Below are positions 1-8,023 of a stretch of 64,000 bases of DNA, one piece after another. Position numbers and translations under genes: made by a program. The first letter of the stretch is position 1; each line of letters begins with the position of its first letter. The DNA lies in NCBI GenBank assembly GCA_051880375.1, contig JBJENV010000091.1, forward strand, positions 40,138 to 104,137, in the 5' to 3' direction. Source of the DNA: SIG299 sp051880375. GTDB lineage: Bacteria > Bacillota > Clostridia > Lachnospirales > Lachnospiraceae. Under the pieces are notes generated by a model. That model was not told where the DNA came from and did no database searches. It saw only the letters and a list, made by a program, of their open reading frames with translations.

Positions 1-932
1 CGGTCTTTCTTGACCTCAATCACGATACGAACCTCCTTGGAGGATTCGTCACGGACATCACTGATTTCGTCAAATACCTTGTCGCGCATCAAATCTACAA
101 GCGATTCGACCAGCTTTGTTTTATTACCCGCACTCGTAAACGGGATTTCGGTAATGATGATGTTCTTTTTGCCGTAGTCTCCCTGTTCAATTTCGGTTTT
201 GGCACGGACCTTCAGTTTGCCTTCTCCTGTTGCATAAATGGAAGGCAGAACCTCGCTGTTTGTAATCTGCCCGCCGGTCGGAAAATCCGGACCCGGGATG
301 TATTCCATCAGCTTTTCCAGTGTAATGTCAGGGTTGTCTATATAGGCGATGGCACCGTCGATGACCTCACCCGGATTATGAGGAGGGATGTTCGTTGCCA
401 TGCCGACCGCAATACCGGTGGTCCCGTTGATTAACAGGTTCGGCAGCATCGCCGGAAGAACGGTCGGTTCCTGCTCGCTGTTATCGAAGTTTGGTGCAAA
501 ATCCACAAGACCCTTTTCCAGGTGGTCGAGCATTGTCATGGCGCCTTCGGACAGTCTTGCCTCGGTATATCGCATTGCCGCTGCCGGGTCGCCGTCGATA
601 GAACCAAAGTTCCCGTGACCGTCAACAAGAGGAATTGCCAGAGAAAAATCCTCCGACATGTGCACCAGTGCATCATAGATGGAAGAGTCGCCGTGCGGGT
701 GGTACTTACCCATCGTATCGCCGACGATACGTGCGCTTTTTCTGTGCGGTTTTTTCGGGTCAAGACCAAGCTCGGTCATTGCATACAGAATACGGCGCTG
801 TACCGGTTTCAAGCCGTCCCTGACGTCCGGAAGCGCACGGTCGATAATGACATTGACCGCATAATCGCGGTAGGAGGTTTTCATTTCCTCCGAAAAATCG
901 AGCTGGATGAGCTGCTCTGTCGTAGTTTTCAT
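1..932 (-). CDS. parC: Type IIA topoisomerase subunit A (ParC/GyrA family), C-terminus off the window
   Basis: This is the DNA-cleaving subunit of a topoisomerase IV/gyrase-type enzyme, which breaks and rejoins duplex DNA together with the ATPase subunit encoded upstream (parE). About 310 N-terminal residues are present. They include the RALPDVRDGLKPV segment, the quinolone-determining region with Ser83 and Asp87 (HGDSSIYD), and the catalytic Tyr122 in AMRYTEARLS. The start is ATG at 932 behind a GAGGAGA ribosome site. The gene is cut by the left edge, so the C-terminal beta-pinwheel that would separate ParC from GyrA cannot be seen. Pairing with the neighbouring parE-like gene favours ParC, but a second gyrase-like set is possible. 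Between the two subunit genes lies about 2 kb of decayed DNA, which is unusual because these genes are normally adjacent. Confidence 0.85.
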   Translation of the reverse strand, partial: MKTTTEQLIQLDFSEEMKTSYRDYAVNVIIDRALPDVRDGLKPVQRRILYAMTELGLDPKKPHRKSARIVGDTMGKYHPHGDSSIYDALVHMSEDFSLAIPLVDGHGNFGSIDGDPAAAMRYTEARLSEGAMTMLDHLEKGLVDFAPNFDNSEQEPTVLPAMLPNLLINGTTGIAVGMATNIPPHNPGEVIDGAIAYIDNPDITLEKLMEYIPGPDFPTGGQITNSEVLPSIYATGEGKLKVRAKTEIEQGDYGKKNIIITEIPFTSAGNKTKLVESLVDLMRDKVFDEISDVRDESSKEVRIVIEVKKD

Positions 933-982
933 GGTGATGTCTCCTCGTATAATATCTTAATTGGTTACAGATTGATTTCTTA

Positions 983-1142
983 TTATTTTAAATGTCCTTT
1001 TGCAATTCCGAAGTTGTTTCCTTTCAAAAGGTATTTTTTCAGCTCACGCTGCAGCAATGTTTTCTCCGGAAGATGCTCATCTATCTTTTCATACCCCGGG
1101 AAAATCCATCTGGAAGCTCATGGGTTCATGGACTACCTCCAT
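983..1142 (-). pseudogene. Frameshifted small ORF of unknown function
   Basis: An ATG at 1142 behind CAGGAGAATAATA opens a 16-codon frame ending in DFPG. At 1094-1097 a run of four G on the coding strand shifts the frame. If one G is removed, reading continues as YEKIDEHLPE, ELKKYLLKG and GIAKGHLK, ending in TAA at 983-985, for about 52 residues. The downstream part has coding-like composition. I do not recognise the family. It begins 2 bases after the HD-GYP remnant and may be a separate short gene or part of the same decayed insertion. A sequencing error at the G-run is the main alternative. Confidence 0.4.
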
Positions 1143-1144
1143 TA

Positions 1145-1390
1145 TTATTCTCCTGAATGCTCAAATACATTAATATGATTATCAACACCGTCTACAATTT
1201 TTCCTTCTTTCACGAGTTTTAGAAGAACTGCAAAAACTTCGCCGTCAATTTTACCGTCTTGTACATCTTTACTCATGATTTCCAATGCTTCGTCAAAACT
1301 GAAGGATTTACGATAACAGCGGGCGGTTGTCAGTGCGTCGAAGATATCAGCAACTGCCATTATGCTTGTCGCTTTTTTTAATGAAAGCAC
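1145..1390 (-). pseudogene. C-terminal remnant of an HD-GYP-type phosphodiesterase
   Basis: The 81 residues match the end of an HD-GYP domain (cyclic-di-GMP phosphodiesterases): MAVADIFDALT, then ARCYRKSFSFDEALEIM, a short linker and a helical tail. The HD pair and the GYP motif that bind metal and substrate lie upstream in complete proteins and are absent here. The frame is open a little further upstream, but the upstream gene occupies that DNA. The apparent start is a GTG with no convincing ribosome site. It is most likely a dead fragment left by a deletion or insertion next to parC. Confidence 0.6.
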
Positions 1391-1391
1391 T

Positions 1392-2132
1392 CTATTGCAG
1401 TGGGCTTCTATCCCCCAAATAAAGCAGCTTCAATACCTCTGAATTGTTATTCACAATTTTAATTTCATCAGTAGGATTATAATGATAATAAGTGTTGCTT
1501 TCTATCAAGAAATTTTCATCTTTGATAATGATATTTCCCTTCCCATTGAGTACATAAATTGAAAATGAAATAGCAGGCTCATGTAATATCTCGCCTTGCT
1601 TTATCTCAAAATATGCATGTAATATTCCCTTATCAAAATTATAGAACAATCCAATTGCATCAACTCCATGTGCCTTCGCACAAAACGGAGTATCAACCTT
1701 TGCTACGTACATTTTATCTTTATTAAAGAATTCATCCATCTTATGCATTCTTTGAGAAAACTTTTTTATCTCATTATCGTTTTTTGCATTTATGTATATT
1801 TTTTTCTTCTCATCCTTAACCTTAGGCTCAATAAATGTTCTTGTAAAGCCTGATTCCTCTGACAAACATGACATTGCACTCGCCATTGTCAATTCGTGGT
1901 TGTAAAGTTTTCTAAGGGTTTCATATGACATGACAAAAGAATCTTCTACAGTAATTTCATCATTAAAAAATAATTCAATCTCCCTGTCGAATATTTTCAA
2001 CTGTATAACAGTGACGCCCTCTGACCCAACAATTTCATACTGTAAAGAGATATAATAATCTTTATCTATTTTTTTCTTAAAACTTAAACTAAATTCTTGA
2101 AAAATACGAATAACATCTTCTCTTTGATTCAT
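1392..2132 (-). CDS. Unknown cytosolic protein with a cupin-like C-terminal part
   Basis: A 246-residue protein that I do not assign to a family. The start chosen is ATG at 2132, preceded by AAGGGTGG; the frame is open 18 codons further upstream without a ribosome site. There is no signal peptide or membrane segment. The N-terminal 110 residues are acidic and alternate strands and helices. The last 80 residues (FSIYVLNGKGNIIIKD, YYHYNPTDEIKIVNN) look like a beta-barrel of the cupin/AraC-sensor type. Codon use is visibly more AT-rich than in the flanking topoisomerase genes, which suggests acquisition. It lies between the frameshifted GNAT gene and the HD-GYP remnant, on the same strand, and its stop overlaps the open frame of the latter. 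Confidence 0.6.
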   Translation of the reverse strand: MNQREDVIRIFQEFSLSFKKKIDKDYYISLQYEIVGSEGVTVIQLKIFDREIELFFNDEITVEDSFVMSYETLRKLYNHELTMASAMSCLSEESGFTRTFIEPKVKDEKKKIYINAKNDNEIKKFSQRMHKMDEFFNKDKMYVAKVDTPFCAKAHGVDAIGLFYNFDKGILHAYFEIKQGEILHEPAISFSIYVLNGKGNIIIKDENFLIESNTYYHYNPTDEIKIVNNNSEVLKLLYLGDRSPLQ

Positions 2133-2205
2133 TTTTTCCACCCTTTTTTGTAGTTTTGATTCCCGGCAAAATCGGAGTTTATCCACTCGACAACTTCAAA
2201 TTCAT

Positions 2206-2650
2206 TTAATCAAACCACTTTACCTTCATAACAAAGTTGTTCGCATTTTTATAGCCTGCTTTACCATAGTAGCGGTCATGCAGTTCATCATTTACCGCCT
2301 GTAACTCCACGCAGGAAGCTCCTTTTTCTTTCACTCTGTTTTCCAGCTCGGCTAACAGGCTGCTTCCAAATCCCTTGTGTTGATTTGGAGATGATATCAC
2401 AATCTCTTCCAGGGTATATCCGACAATATCATCATACTGTTTGAAATATCCCATAGCAAATCCGATTGTATTTCCTTCCTCCGTTTTCATAATCAGAGAA
2501 TAGGAATTCTCAATGCTTAAAACCTGATGTATTCGTTTTCTTGCGGTTTCTTTTGTCCAGCCAGCAAGCATCTTCATGCTGATTATAATATTCCATATAT
2601 AATCCGAGAACGTTTTCTATATCGTCCAAATTCATTTCTGATATGTTCAT
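2206..2650 (-). pseudogene. GNAT-family acetyltransferase, frameshifted by a 4-bp duplication
   Basis: The downstream frame (2206-2577) carries the core of a GNAT N-acetyltransferase: TIGFAMGYF, then LEEIVISSPNQHKGFGSSLLAELE, the acetyl-CoA loop in the form Q-H-K-G-F-G, and the closing YGKAGYKNANNFVMK. The real N-terminus is upstream at ATG 2650, behind GAAAGGAAG, and reads MNISEMNLDDIENVLGLY before running out of frame. The break sits at a tandem CTGGCTGG. Deleting one CTGG restores a continuous HEDACW-TKETARKR reading. The 123-residue downstream ORF lacks the first beta strand and helix and is probably inactive. A sequencing error, or a slippage-type phase switch, are alternatives. Confidence 0.65.
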
Positions 2651-2664
2651 AAATACTTCCTTTC

Positions 2665-2938
2665 AAGTTTCACAATCCTTCGCTGATTTGCGGAGTGTCG
2701 GATTTTGGCGAAGCTGACCATGACGAAGCAACTATAGATTTTTCAGCATTTTGCTCGTAATCAGTGACTTCCCGACAGGAGGTCGGGAAGAGGTTCAGTT
2801 GAGCCATGGATGGCGAATCTGAACCGGTCACGTCACTATAAATCAGCCTGTACGCAAAATGCTATAAAAATCATAGTTGCGCAGTTCGGTCAGAGAGCCA
2901 AAATCCGACACCCGCAAATCTCAAAGAATTCGAAACTT
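2665..2938. repeat. Large imperfect palindrome (MITE-like or structured-RNA-like element)
   Basis: The two arms are inverted copies over about 95 bases each. The left starts AAGTTTC and includes GATTTGCGG, GTGTCGGATTTTGGC, GCAACTAT and AGCATTTTGC. The right contains the reverse complements in mirror order and ends GAAACTT. Between the arms are two self-complementary branches: CTTCCCGAC/GTCGGGAAG around 2768-2790 and GGTTCAG/CTGAACC around 2793-2825. The element fills exactly the gap between the start of the GNAT pseudogene and the stop of parE and overlaps the parE stop codon. No ORF is supported inside. No obvious target-site duplication is visible. It could be a non-autonomous mobile repeat, a bidirectional terminator-like element or a structured RNA. 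Confidence 0.75.
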
Positions 2939-4886
2939 ACACATCCAGCTTTGCGTATTTTGCCTCTTCCATAATGAAAGCGCGGCGCGGCGGAACATTG
3001 GTGCTCATCAGAAGCGTGGTTACCTCGTCCGCTTCCACGGTATCGGAAATCGATACCTGGGCGAGAATCCGGCTTTCCGGGTCAAGAGTTGTCTCCCAGA
3101 GCTGGTCGGCATCCATTTCACCGAGACCTTTGTAACGCTGCAGGGAGAGAATCTTATGTCCTTCCTTACGGAACTTTTCCAGTTCAAAGTCGTTGAATAA
3201 GTAGCGCGACTGCTTTGCCTTCTTTGTCTTGCCCGAAGCTTCGTAGTCTACCTTATAAAGAGGCGGAAGACCGCGGTATACCTTGCCTTCCATAATCAAC
3301 TCCGGCATAAAGCGGTAGAAGAAGGTGAGCAGGAGAGTACTGATGTGCGCACCGTCTACATCGGCATCGGTTAAAATGATAATCTTGTCGTAGCGCAGCT
3401 TTGAAATGTCGAAATCGTCACCGATGCCGCAACCGAACGAAGCAATCATCGTCTTGATTTCGTTGTTGACTAAAATTTTTTCCAGAGGAGCCTTTTCCAC
3501 GTTTAAGATTTTGCCACGCAGAGGAAGCACAGCCTGCGTTTTACGGTTTCTTGCGGTTTTTACGGTGCCGCCCGCGGAGTCACCCTCTACGATATAAATT
3601 TCACATTCCTCCGGCTTTTTGGAGGAGCAGGAGGCAAGCTTGCTTCTTGTATCGACGTCGTTCAACTGCTTTAAGATGGCGGTGCGGGCCTTGTCGCCTG
3701 CCTTTCTTGCGTTGTACGACTTCATGGTGTTATCGAGAATGGAACGTAGCTCCTCGATGTTTTTATCGAAATATCTCGTTACCTCGTCGGAAAAAACGTC
3801 ATCCACGGCGCCCTTGGCGTCGGTGTTGCCAAGCTTTGTCTTTGTCTGACCTTCAAACTGCGGGTCCGGGTGTTTAATGGAAACGATGGCAACCAGTCCG
3901 TTACGGATATCCTTGCCGTCAAAGTTTTCGTCCTTGTCCTTTAAAATACCAAGCTCGCGGGCGTATTTGTTCATGACACGGGTCAGGGCGTTTTTAAAGC
4001 CGGTGACGAGTGTACCGCCGTCCACAACATTGATGCGGTTACAGTAGGAGTTAATCTGCTCCTGATAGCTGTTGGTATAGGTGAAAGCGACTTCAACCTC
4101 AATGTCGCCGCTCTTTCCCTCAATATAGACCGGTTCAGGAAGCAGGAGCTTTAATTCGGCAGAGTCCTTTAAGGCACTGCCTGTTAAATAGGAAACAAAG
4201 CTTTTGATGCCTTCTTCCTCATAAAAGGTCTGTTCGGTGCCGTTCATTTCATCCGTAAAGTGGATGGTCAGTCCCTTGTTTAAGTAAGCGGATTCACGCA
4301 GACGCTTGATAATGATGTCCGGCTTGAACTCCACGGTTTCAAAAATTGTGCTGTCCGGATAGAAGGTGACCTTGGTTCCGGTATCGTTTTTTGCGCATTT
4401 CCCGATAACCGGAAGCAGACCGTTCTCTAAGGCAGTGGTCGGGTGACCGCCGTTTTCGTAGGTGTCACGGTAAATTTTCCCGTCCTTTTTCACCTCGACA
4501 ATCATTTTGGAGGAAAGTGCGTTCACGACAGAAGCGCCTACTCCGTGCAGACCGCCGGATACCTTGTAGACGGTGTTGCCGAATTTTCCTCCTGCATGCA
4601 GAATCGTGTAAACGACACGTACGGTCGGAATTTTTTTGGTCGGGTGGATGTCTACCGGGACACCGCGACCGTGGTCGGTAATCGAAATACCGCCGTCCTT
4701 TTGAAGCACGATATCGATGCGCGAGCAGAAGCCGGCAAGATGTTCGTCAATTCCGTTGTCAAGTATTTCCCAAATCAGATGGTGCAGACCGCGCGAGCCG
4801 GTACTGCCGATGTACATACCCGGACGCTTTCTTACTGCTTCCAGACCCTCCAGTACGACAATCTGACTTCCGTTATATTGTTCCAT
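2937..4886 (-). CDS. parE: DNA topoisomerase IV (gyrase-type) ATPase subunit B
   Basis: A 649-residue ATPase subunit that drives strand passage with the ParC/GyrA partner. In order: the GHKL ATPase domain (VRKRPGMYIGS, ILDNGIDEHLAGF, then GGLHGVGASVVNALS), the transducer domain, the TOPRIM domain with EGDSAGG and DADVDGAHI, and the conserved tail ending in RRAFIMEEAKYAKLDV. The length fits short Gram-positive GyrB/ParE proteins. The start is ATG at 4886 behind CGGAG. It is transcribed away from tagD. Sequence alone does not firmly separate ParE from GyrB; the call rests on its partner gene and on the absence of dnaA/recF neighbours. Confidence 0.88.
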   Translation of the reverse strand: MEQYNGSQIVVLEGLEAVRKRPGMYIGSTGSRGLHHLIWEILDNGIDEHLAGFCSRIDIVLQKDGGISITDHGRGVPVDIHPTKKIPTVRVVYTILHAGGKFGNTVYKVSGGLHGVGASVVNALSSKMIVEVKKDGKIYRDTYENGGHPTTALENGLLPVIGKCAKNDTGTKVTFYPDSTIFETVEFKPDIIIKRLRESAYLNKGLTIHFTDEMNGTEQTFYEEEGIKSFVSYLTGSALKDSAELKLLLPEPVYIEGKSGDIEVEVAFTYTNSYQEQINSYCNRINVVDGGTLVTGFKNALTRVMNKYARELGILKDKDENFDGKDIRNGLVAIVSIKHPDPQFEGQTKTKLGNTDAKGAVDDVFSDEVTRYFDKNIEELRSILDNTMKSYNARKAGDKARTAILKQLNDVDTRSKLASCSSKKPEECEIYIVEGDSAGGTVKTARNRKTQAVLPLRGKILNVEKAPLEKILVNNEIKTMIASFGCGIGDDFDISKLRYDKIIILTDADVDGAHISTLLLTFFYRFMPELIMEGKVYRGLPPLYKVDYEASGKTKKAKQSRYLFNDFELEKFRKEGHKILSLQRYKGLGEMDADQLWETTLDPESRILAQVSISDTVEADEVTTLLMSTNVPPRRAFIMEEAKYAKLDV

Positions 4887-5006
4887 AAGAATCTCCGTTT
4901 CTTTCTCTTTTTTCCTTGTGGGAGCAGCCGCTCCATTAAAAAACAGTATACCACATTTTTTTTGGAAACTGCAAGTAGACGTTTCGGCTCATTTGATACA
5001 AGTCGA

Positions 5007-5022
5007 AATACGCTAGCGTATT
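5007..5022. promoter_or_regulatory. Perfect 16-bp palindrome, possible operator
   Basis: AATACGCTAGCGTATT is a perfect palindrome in the divergent region between parE and tagD. Its last two bases overlap the proposed -35 box of the tagD promoter. The position fits a repressor or activator site, but no cognate regulator is encoded nearby. The rest of the 248-bp divergent gap holds the promoter and a leader with small hairpins. Confidence 0.45.
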
Positions 5023-5049
5023 GTAAAATTGTCGAAAATATTATATACT
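5021..5049 (+). promoter_or_regulatory. Vegetative promoter for tagD and the wall polymer genes
   Basis: TTGTAA and TATACT are separated by 17 bases. The transcript would have a leader of about 80 nt containing GAGTTTG/CAAACTC (5080-5105) and a competing CGCAGG/CCTGCG pairing. Confidence 0.55.
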
Positions 5050-5134
5050 GATTTCTGTATGGAGTCGCGCTTTGCGCAGGAGTTTGTACGACCTGCGTCA
5101 AACTCGTTTGGAATAAAGAAATGGAGAGACATCT

Positions 5135-5521
5135 ATGAAAAAAGTAATCACATACGGAACCTATGATTTGTTGCATGTTGGTCATATCAACCTGTTAGAG
5201 CGTGCAAGAGCACTGGGTGACTACCTGATTGTCGTGCTTTCGACCGACGAATTTAATGCGGTGAAGCATAAGACCGCTTATCACAGCTATGAGGACAGAA
5301 AGAAGATTTTGGAGGCCATCCGCTATGTGGATGAGGTCCTTCCTGAAACATGCTGGGAGCAGAAGGTTTCCGATGTCATTGATAATCAGATTGACGTATT
5401 TGTGATGGGTGATGACTGGAAAGGCGAATTTGACTTTCTGAAAGAATACTGCGAGGTGGTTTATCTTCCTCGAACCGAAGGAATTTCCACAACAAAAATT
5501 AAACAGGATTTGCATAAATAG
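5135..5521 (+). CDS. tagD: Glycerol-3-phosphate cytidylyltransferase
   Basis: This enzyme makes CDP-glycerol from CTP and glycerol 3-phosphate, the donor for poly(glycerol-phosphate) teichoic acids or glycerol-phosphate decorations. The 128 residues show the nucleotidyltransferase signature YDLLHVGHINLL (HxGH type) near the N-terminus and RTEGISTTKIK near the C-terminus, both diagnostic of TagD. The start is ATG at 5135 with GGAGAG 8 bases upstream. The gene is immediately followed by three glycerophosphotransferase-type genes that would use its product, so the four probably form one operon. Confidence 0.95.
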   Translation: MKKVITYGTYDLLHVGHINLLERARALGDYLIVVLSTDEFNAVKHKTAYHSYEDRKKILEAIRYVDEVLPETCWEQKVSDVIDNQIDVFVMGDDWKGEFDFLKEYCEVVYLPRTEGISTTKIKQDLHK

Positions 5522-5554
5522 CACATGACAGAAGGACAAGCGTGGAGGGGTTTC

Positions 5555-8023
5555 GTGAAAAAGCGGCTGGATTTTTTTGCAAAAAGATTCGATAAAATGA
5601 AAAAGAATATAGAACGTGCCAGAGGAAAGGTGAAGCGGGGATATTTTAAGCAAAAAAGGTATGTACATTATCTGGAAACCTGTCCGATAGAAGAGTATAC
5701 CATTTTACTGGAATCCGGAAAAGGAATCGGAATGGAGTGGGATATTGTCGAACTTGCAAAAAATTTTTGCCGGCAGGAAGGTTATCGGGAATATGCCCTC
5801 TGGCTGACCGTAACCGGAAAAAATAAAAAGAATAGAGAAGCTTTCCTTAAGGAAAACGGTCTGGAGCGTGTAAAGGTGATTCCGCGAGGAAGCTTCCGGT
5901 ATTTTAAGCTGCTTGCAACCGCAAAATATCTGATTAATGACGGGGAATTTCCGAAAGTATTCATCAAACGTCCGGAACAGCGCTATTTAAATTTGTGGAA
6001 TGCCGCTGCACCAAGACCTGCAGGACGAAATAAGAAAAAGAATTACGGAAACATCGGAAACCGGCAGAGAAACTTTTTTGCAGCAGACTATATGATATTT
6101 TCCGGCGAATATATTATGGAACAGGTCTGTAACGATTATATGCTGGAAAACATGGCCACCGCACCTGCGTTTTTATGCGGACATCCGAGAAATGAGGCAT
6201 TTTTTGATGAACAGCGCAGAGAAGCGATACGCTGTGAATGCTGCCTGCAGGGAAAACAGATGTATGTTTATCTTCCGGTGACAAGAAAAGAAACAGCGAG
6301 AACTCCGATGGCATTACACAGAGAGCGTATGGTGACACATCTGTGGTATCTGGATAAGCTCCTGACAGACGGACAGGTGATTTATGCAAAGCTGCCTTCC
6401 TATGTCGTAAATGCGATTGACTGGGGTGGAATGAAGCATATTCTTCCGTTCCCGAAGGGATACAAAACGTATGAATTTTTAAATGCGGCAGATGGACTGA
6501 TTACCGATTATTCCGGCGTGCTGTTTGATTATGCGGTAACGCAGCGTAAGATTGTTCTGTTTACTTACGACAGGCAGGAATACCTGGAAGAAAACGAGTT
6601 TTATCTTTCCTGGGATGAGCTTCCGTTCCCACAGGCACAGACACCGAAGGAGCTTGCCGCCCTGCTCGGAGAAGAACTGTCCTGTGAAAACAGCAAGTTC
6701 TTAAGACAATTCTGCGGCTATGAAAGAAAAGGCACAGCAGATGCACTTTGCCGGCTGCTGCTGTTTGGGGAAGAGGCACCGTTCTTAAAAAAGTGTGCCG
6801 TTCCGGACAACGGAAAGAAAAACGTGGTTATTTTCGGCGGAGATTTTATGAAAAACGGTATTACGACAGCGCTGCTTACCTTGCTGAACAATATTGACCG
6901 TACCCGCTGTAATTATGTGATTCTGTATAAAATCGAGACGTTAAAAAAACGGCAGGCGAGCTTAAAGGAGCTGCCGGAGCATGTTACCTATATGGGGTTT
7001 CATCATGCGAAGAGTCTTTCTCTGCTTGATATAATACGGGTCAGACTGCCGTTTTATCCGGAAAAAAAGAAAATGGATTTGTGGCATAAGCAGGCAGAAC
7101 ATGACAGACACCGTGTATTTGAAGGCTGCCGCGTGGATAAGGTGATTCAATATAACGGCTATGTCAACGATATGATTATGATGTTCAGAGAAATGCCATG
7201 CAGCCGTACGATTTATGCTCACAATGATATGGATCAGGAAATCCGTATGAAAAAGAATGTAAACAGGGCAATTTTAGCGGAAGCCTATCGGACGTATGAT
7301 TCGGTTGCGGTAGTTACTCCGGACTTGATTCCGGTAACAAGACAGCTTGCGGAATATCACTCGCAGCATGGCAATGCCAACATTGTCGTTGCAAAAAACC
7401 TGATTAACTATCAGAAAGTTTTAGAGCTTGCAAACAGGGAACTGTTGTTTGATGCAGCAACCAAAATGAATGTAAAAGAGACAAGAGTCAGAGAAATCCT
7501 GAATTCTGATGCAAAAAAAATGATTACCATCGGACGATTTTCAAAGGAAAAGGGTCACTTCCGCCTGATTTCCGCCTTTGAACGCCTGAATGCGGAATAT
7601 CCGGATGTTTACCTGATTATTTTGGGCGGCTACGGGGCACTGTATGATGCTACTGTGGCAGCAGCGGCGGCGTCAAAGGCAGCAGATCGTATTGTCGTTA
7701 TTAAGTATATGTCAAATCCATATGCGCTGCTTGCAAAATGCGATTATTTTGTGCTGTCATCGTTTTACGAGGGGTTTGGTCTGGTGCTTGCGGAAGCGGA
7801 TATTTTAGGACTTCGGTGCTTCTCAACAGATATTGTCGGTCCTAAACAGTTTATGGAGCAGTATGGCGGCAGACTTGTGGACAACAGCGAGGACGGAGTC
7901 TTAGCCGGATTACGGGAGTGTATGGAAGGAACGTTGCCGGAGCATCTGTCCGTGGATTATGAGCAGTATAATCTGGAAGCAATTGCACAATTTGAGTCTC
8001 TTATTCCTTCGGAGGAAACATAA
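5555..8023 (+). CDS. Degenerate glycerophosphotransferase fused to GT4 glycosyltransferase (paralogue 1)
   Basis: A TagB/TagF-like (CDP-glycerol glycerophosphotransferase) domain at about 40-395 is followed by a GT4-type GT-B glycosyltransferase at about 420-815. The start chosen is GTG at 5555 behind GGAGGGG, giving 822 residues; an ATG at 5525 lacks a ribosome site. The two catalytic histidine motifs kept in its paralogues are lost. WHGTPL has become WNAAAP (Asn149) and KLHP has become KLPS (Pro281). SQHG and LPTWRG have also changed, to SGKG and LPVTRK. The GT4 half looks intact, with TIGRFSKEKGH and the E-x7-E element EGFGLVLAE. It therefore probably works only as a glycosyltransferase, with the front half structural or substrate-binding. 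Its stop abuts the next ATG. Confidence 0.85.
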   Translation: MKKRLDFFAKRFDKMKKNIERARGKVKRGYFKQKRYVHYLETCPIEEYTILLESGKGIGMEWDIVELAKNFCRQEGYREYALWLTVTGKNKKNREAFLKENGLERVKVIPRGSFRYFKLLATAKYLINDGEFPKVFIKRPEQRYLNLWNAAAPRPAGRNKKKNYGNIGNRQRNFFAADYMIFSGEYIMEQVCNDYMLENMATAPAFLCGHPRNEAFFDEQRREAIRCECCLQGKQMYVYLPVTRKETARTPMALHRERMVTHLWYLDKLLTDGQVIYAKLPSYVVNAIDWGGMKHILPFPKGYKTYEFLNAADGLITDYSGVLFDYAVTQRKIVLFTYDRQEYLEENEFYLSWDELPFPQAQTPKELAALLGEELSCENSKFLRQFCGYERKGTADALCRLLLFGEEAPFLKKCAVPDNGKKNVVIFGGDFMKNGITTALLTLLNNIDRTRCNYVILYKIETLKKRQASLKELPEHVTYMGFHHAKSLSLLDIIRVRLPFYPEKKKMDLWHKQAEHDRHRVFEGCRVDKVIQYNGYVNDMIMMFREMPCSRTIYAHNDMDQEIRMKKNVNRAILAEAYRTYDSVAVVTPDLIPVTRQLAEYHSQHGNANIVVAKNLINYQKVLELANRELLFDAATKMNVKETRVREILNSDAKKMITIGRFSKEKGHFRLISAFERLNAEYPDVYLIILGGYGALYDATVAAAAASKAADRIVVIKYMSNPYALLAKCDYFVLSSFYEGFGLVLAEADILGLRCFSTDIVGPKQFMEQYGGRLVDNSEDGVLAGLRECMEGTLPEHLSVDYEQYNLEAIAQFESLIPSEET

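Noticed and set aside
522..1178. Plus-strand ORF of 218 codons
   Set aside because: Mostly antisense to parC, whose catalytic motifs read clearly on the minus strand.
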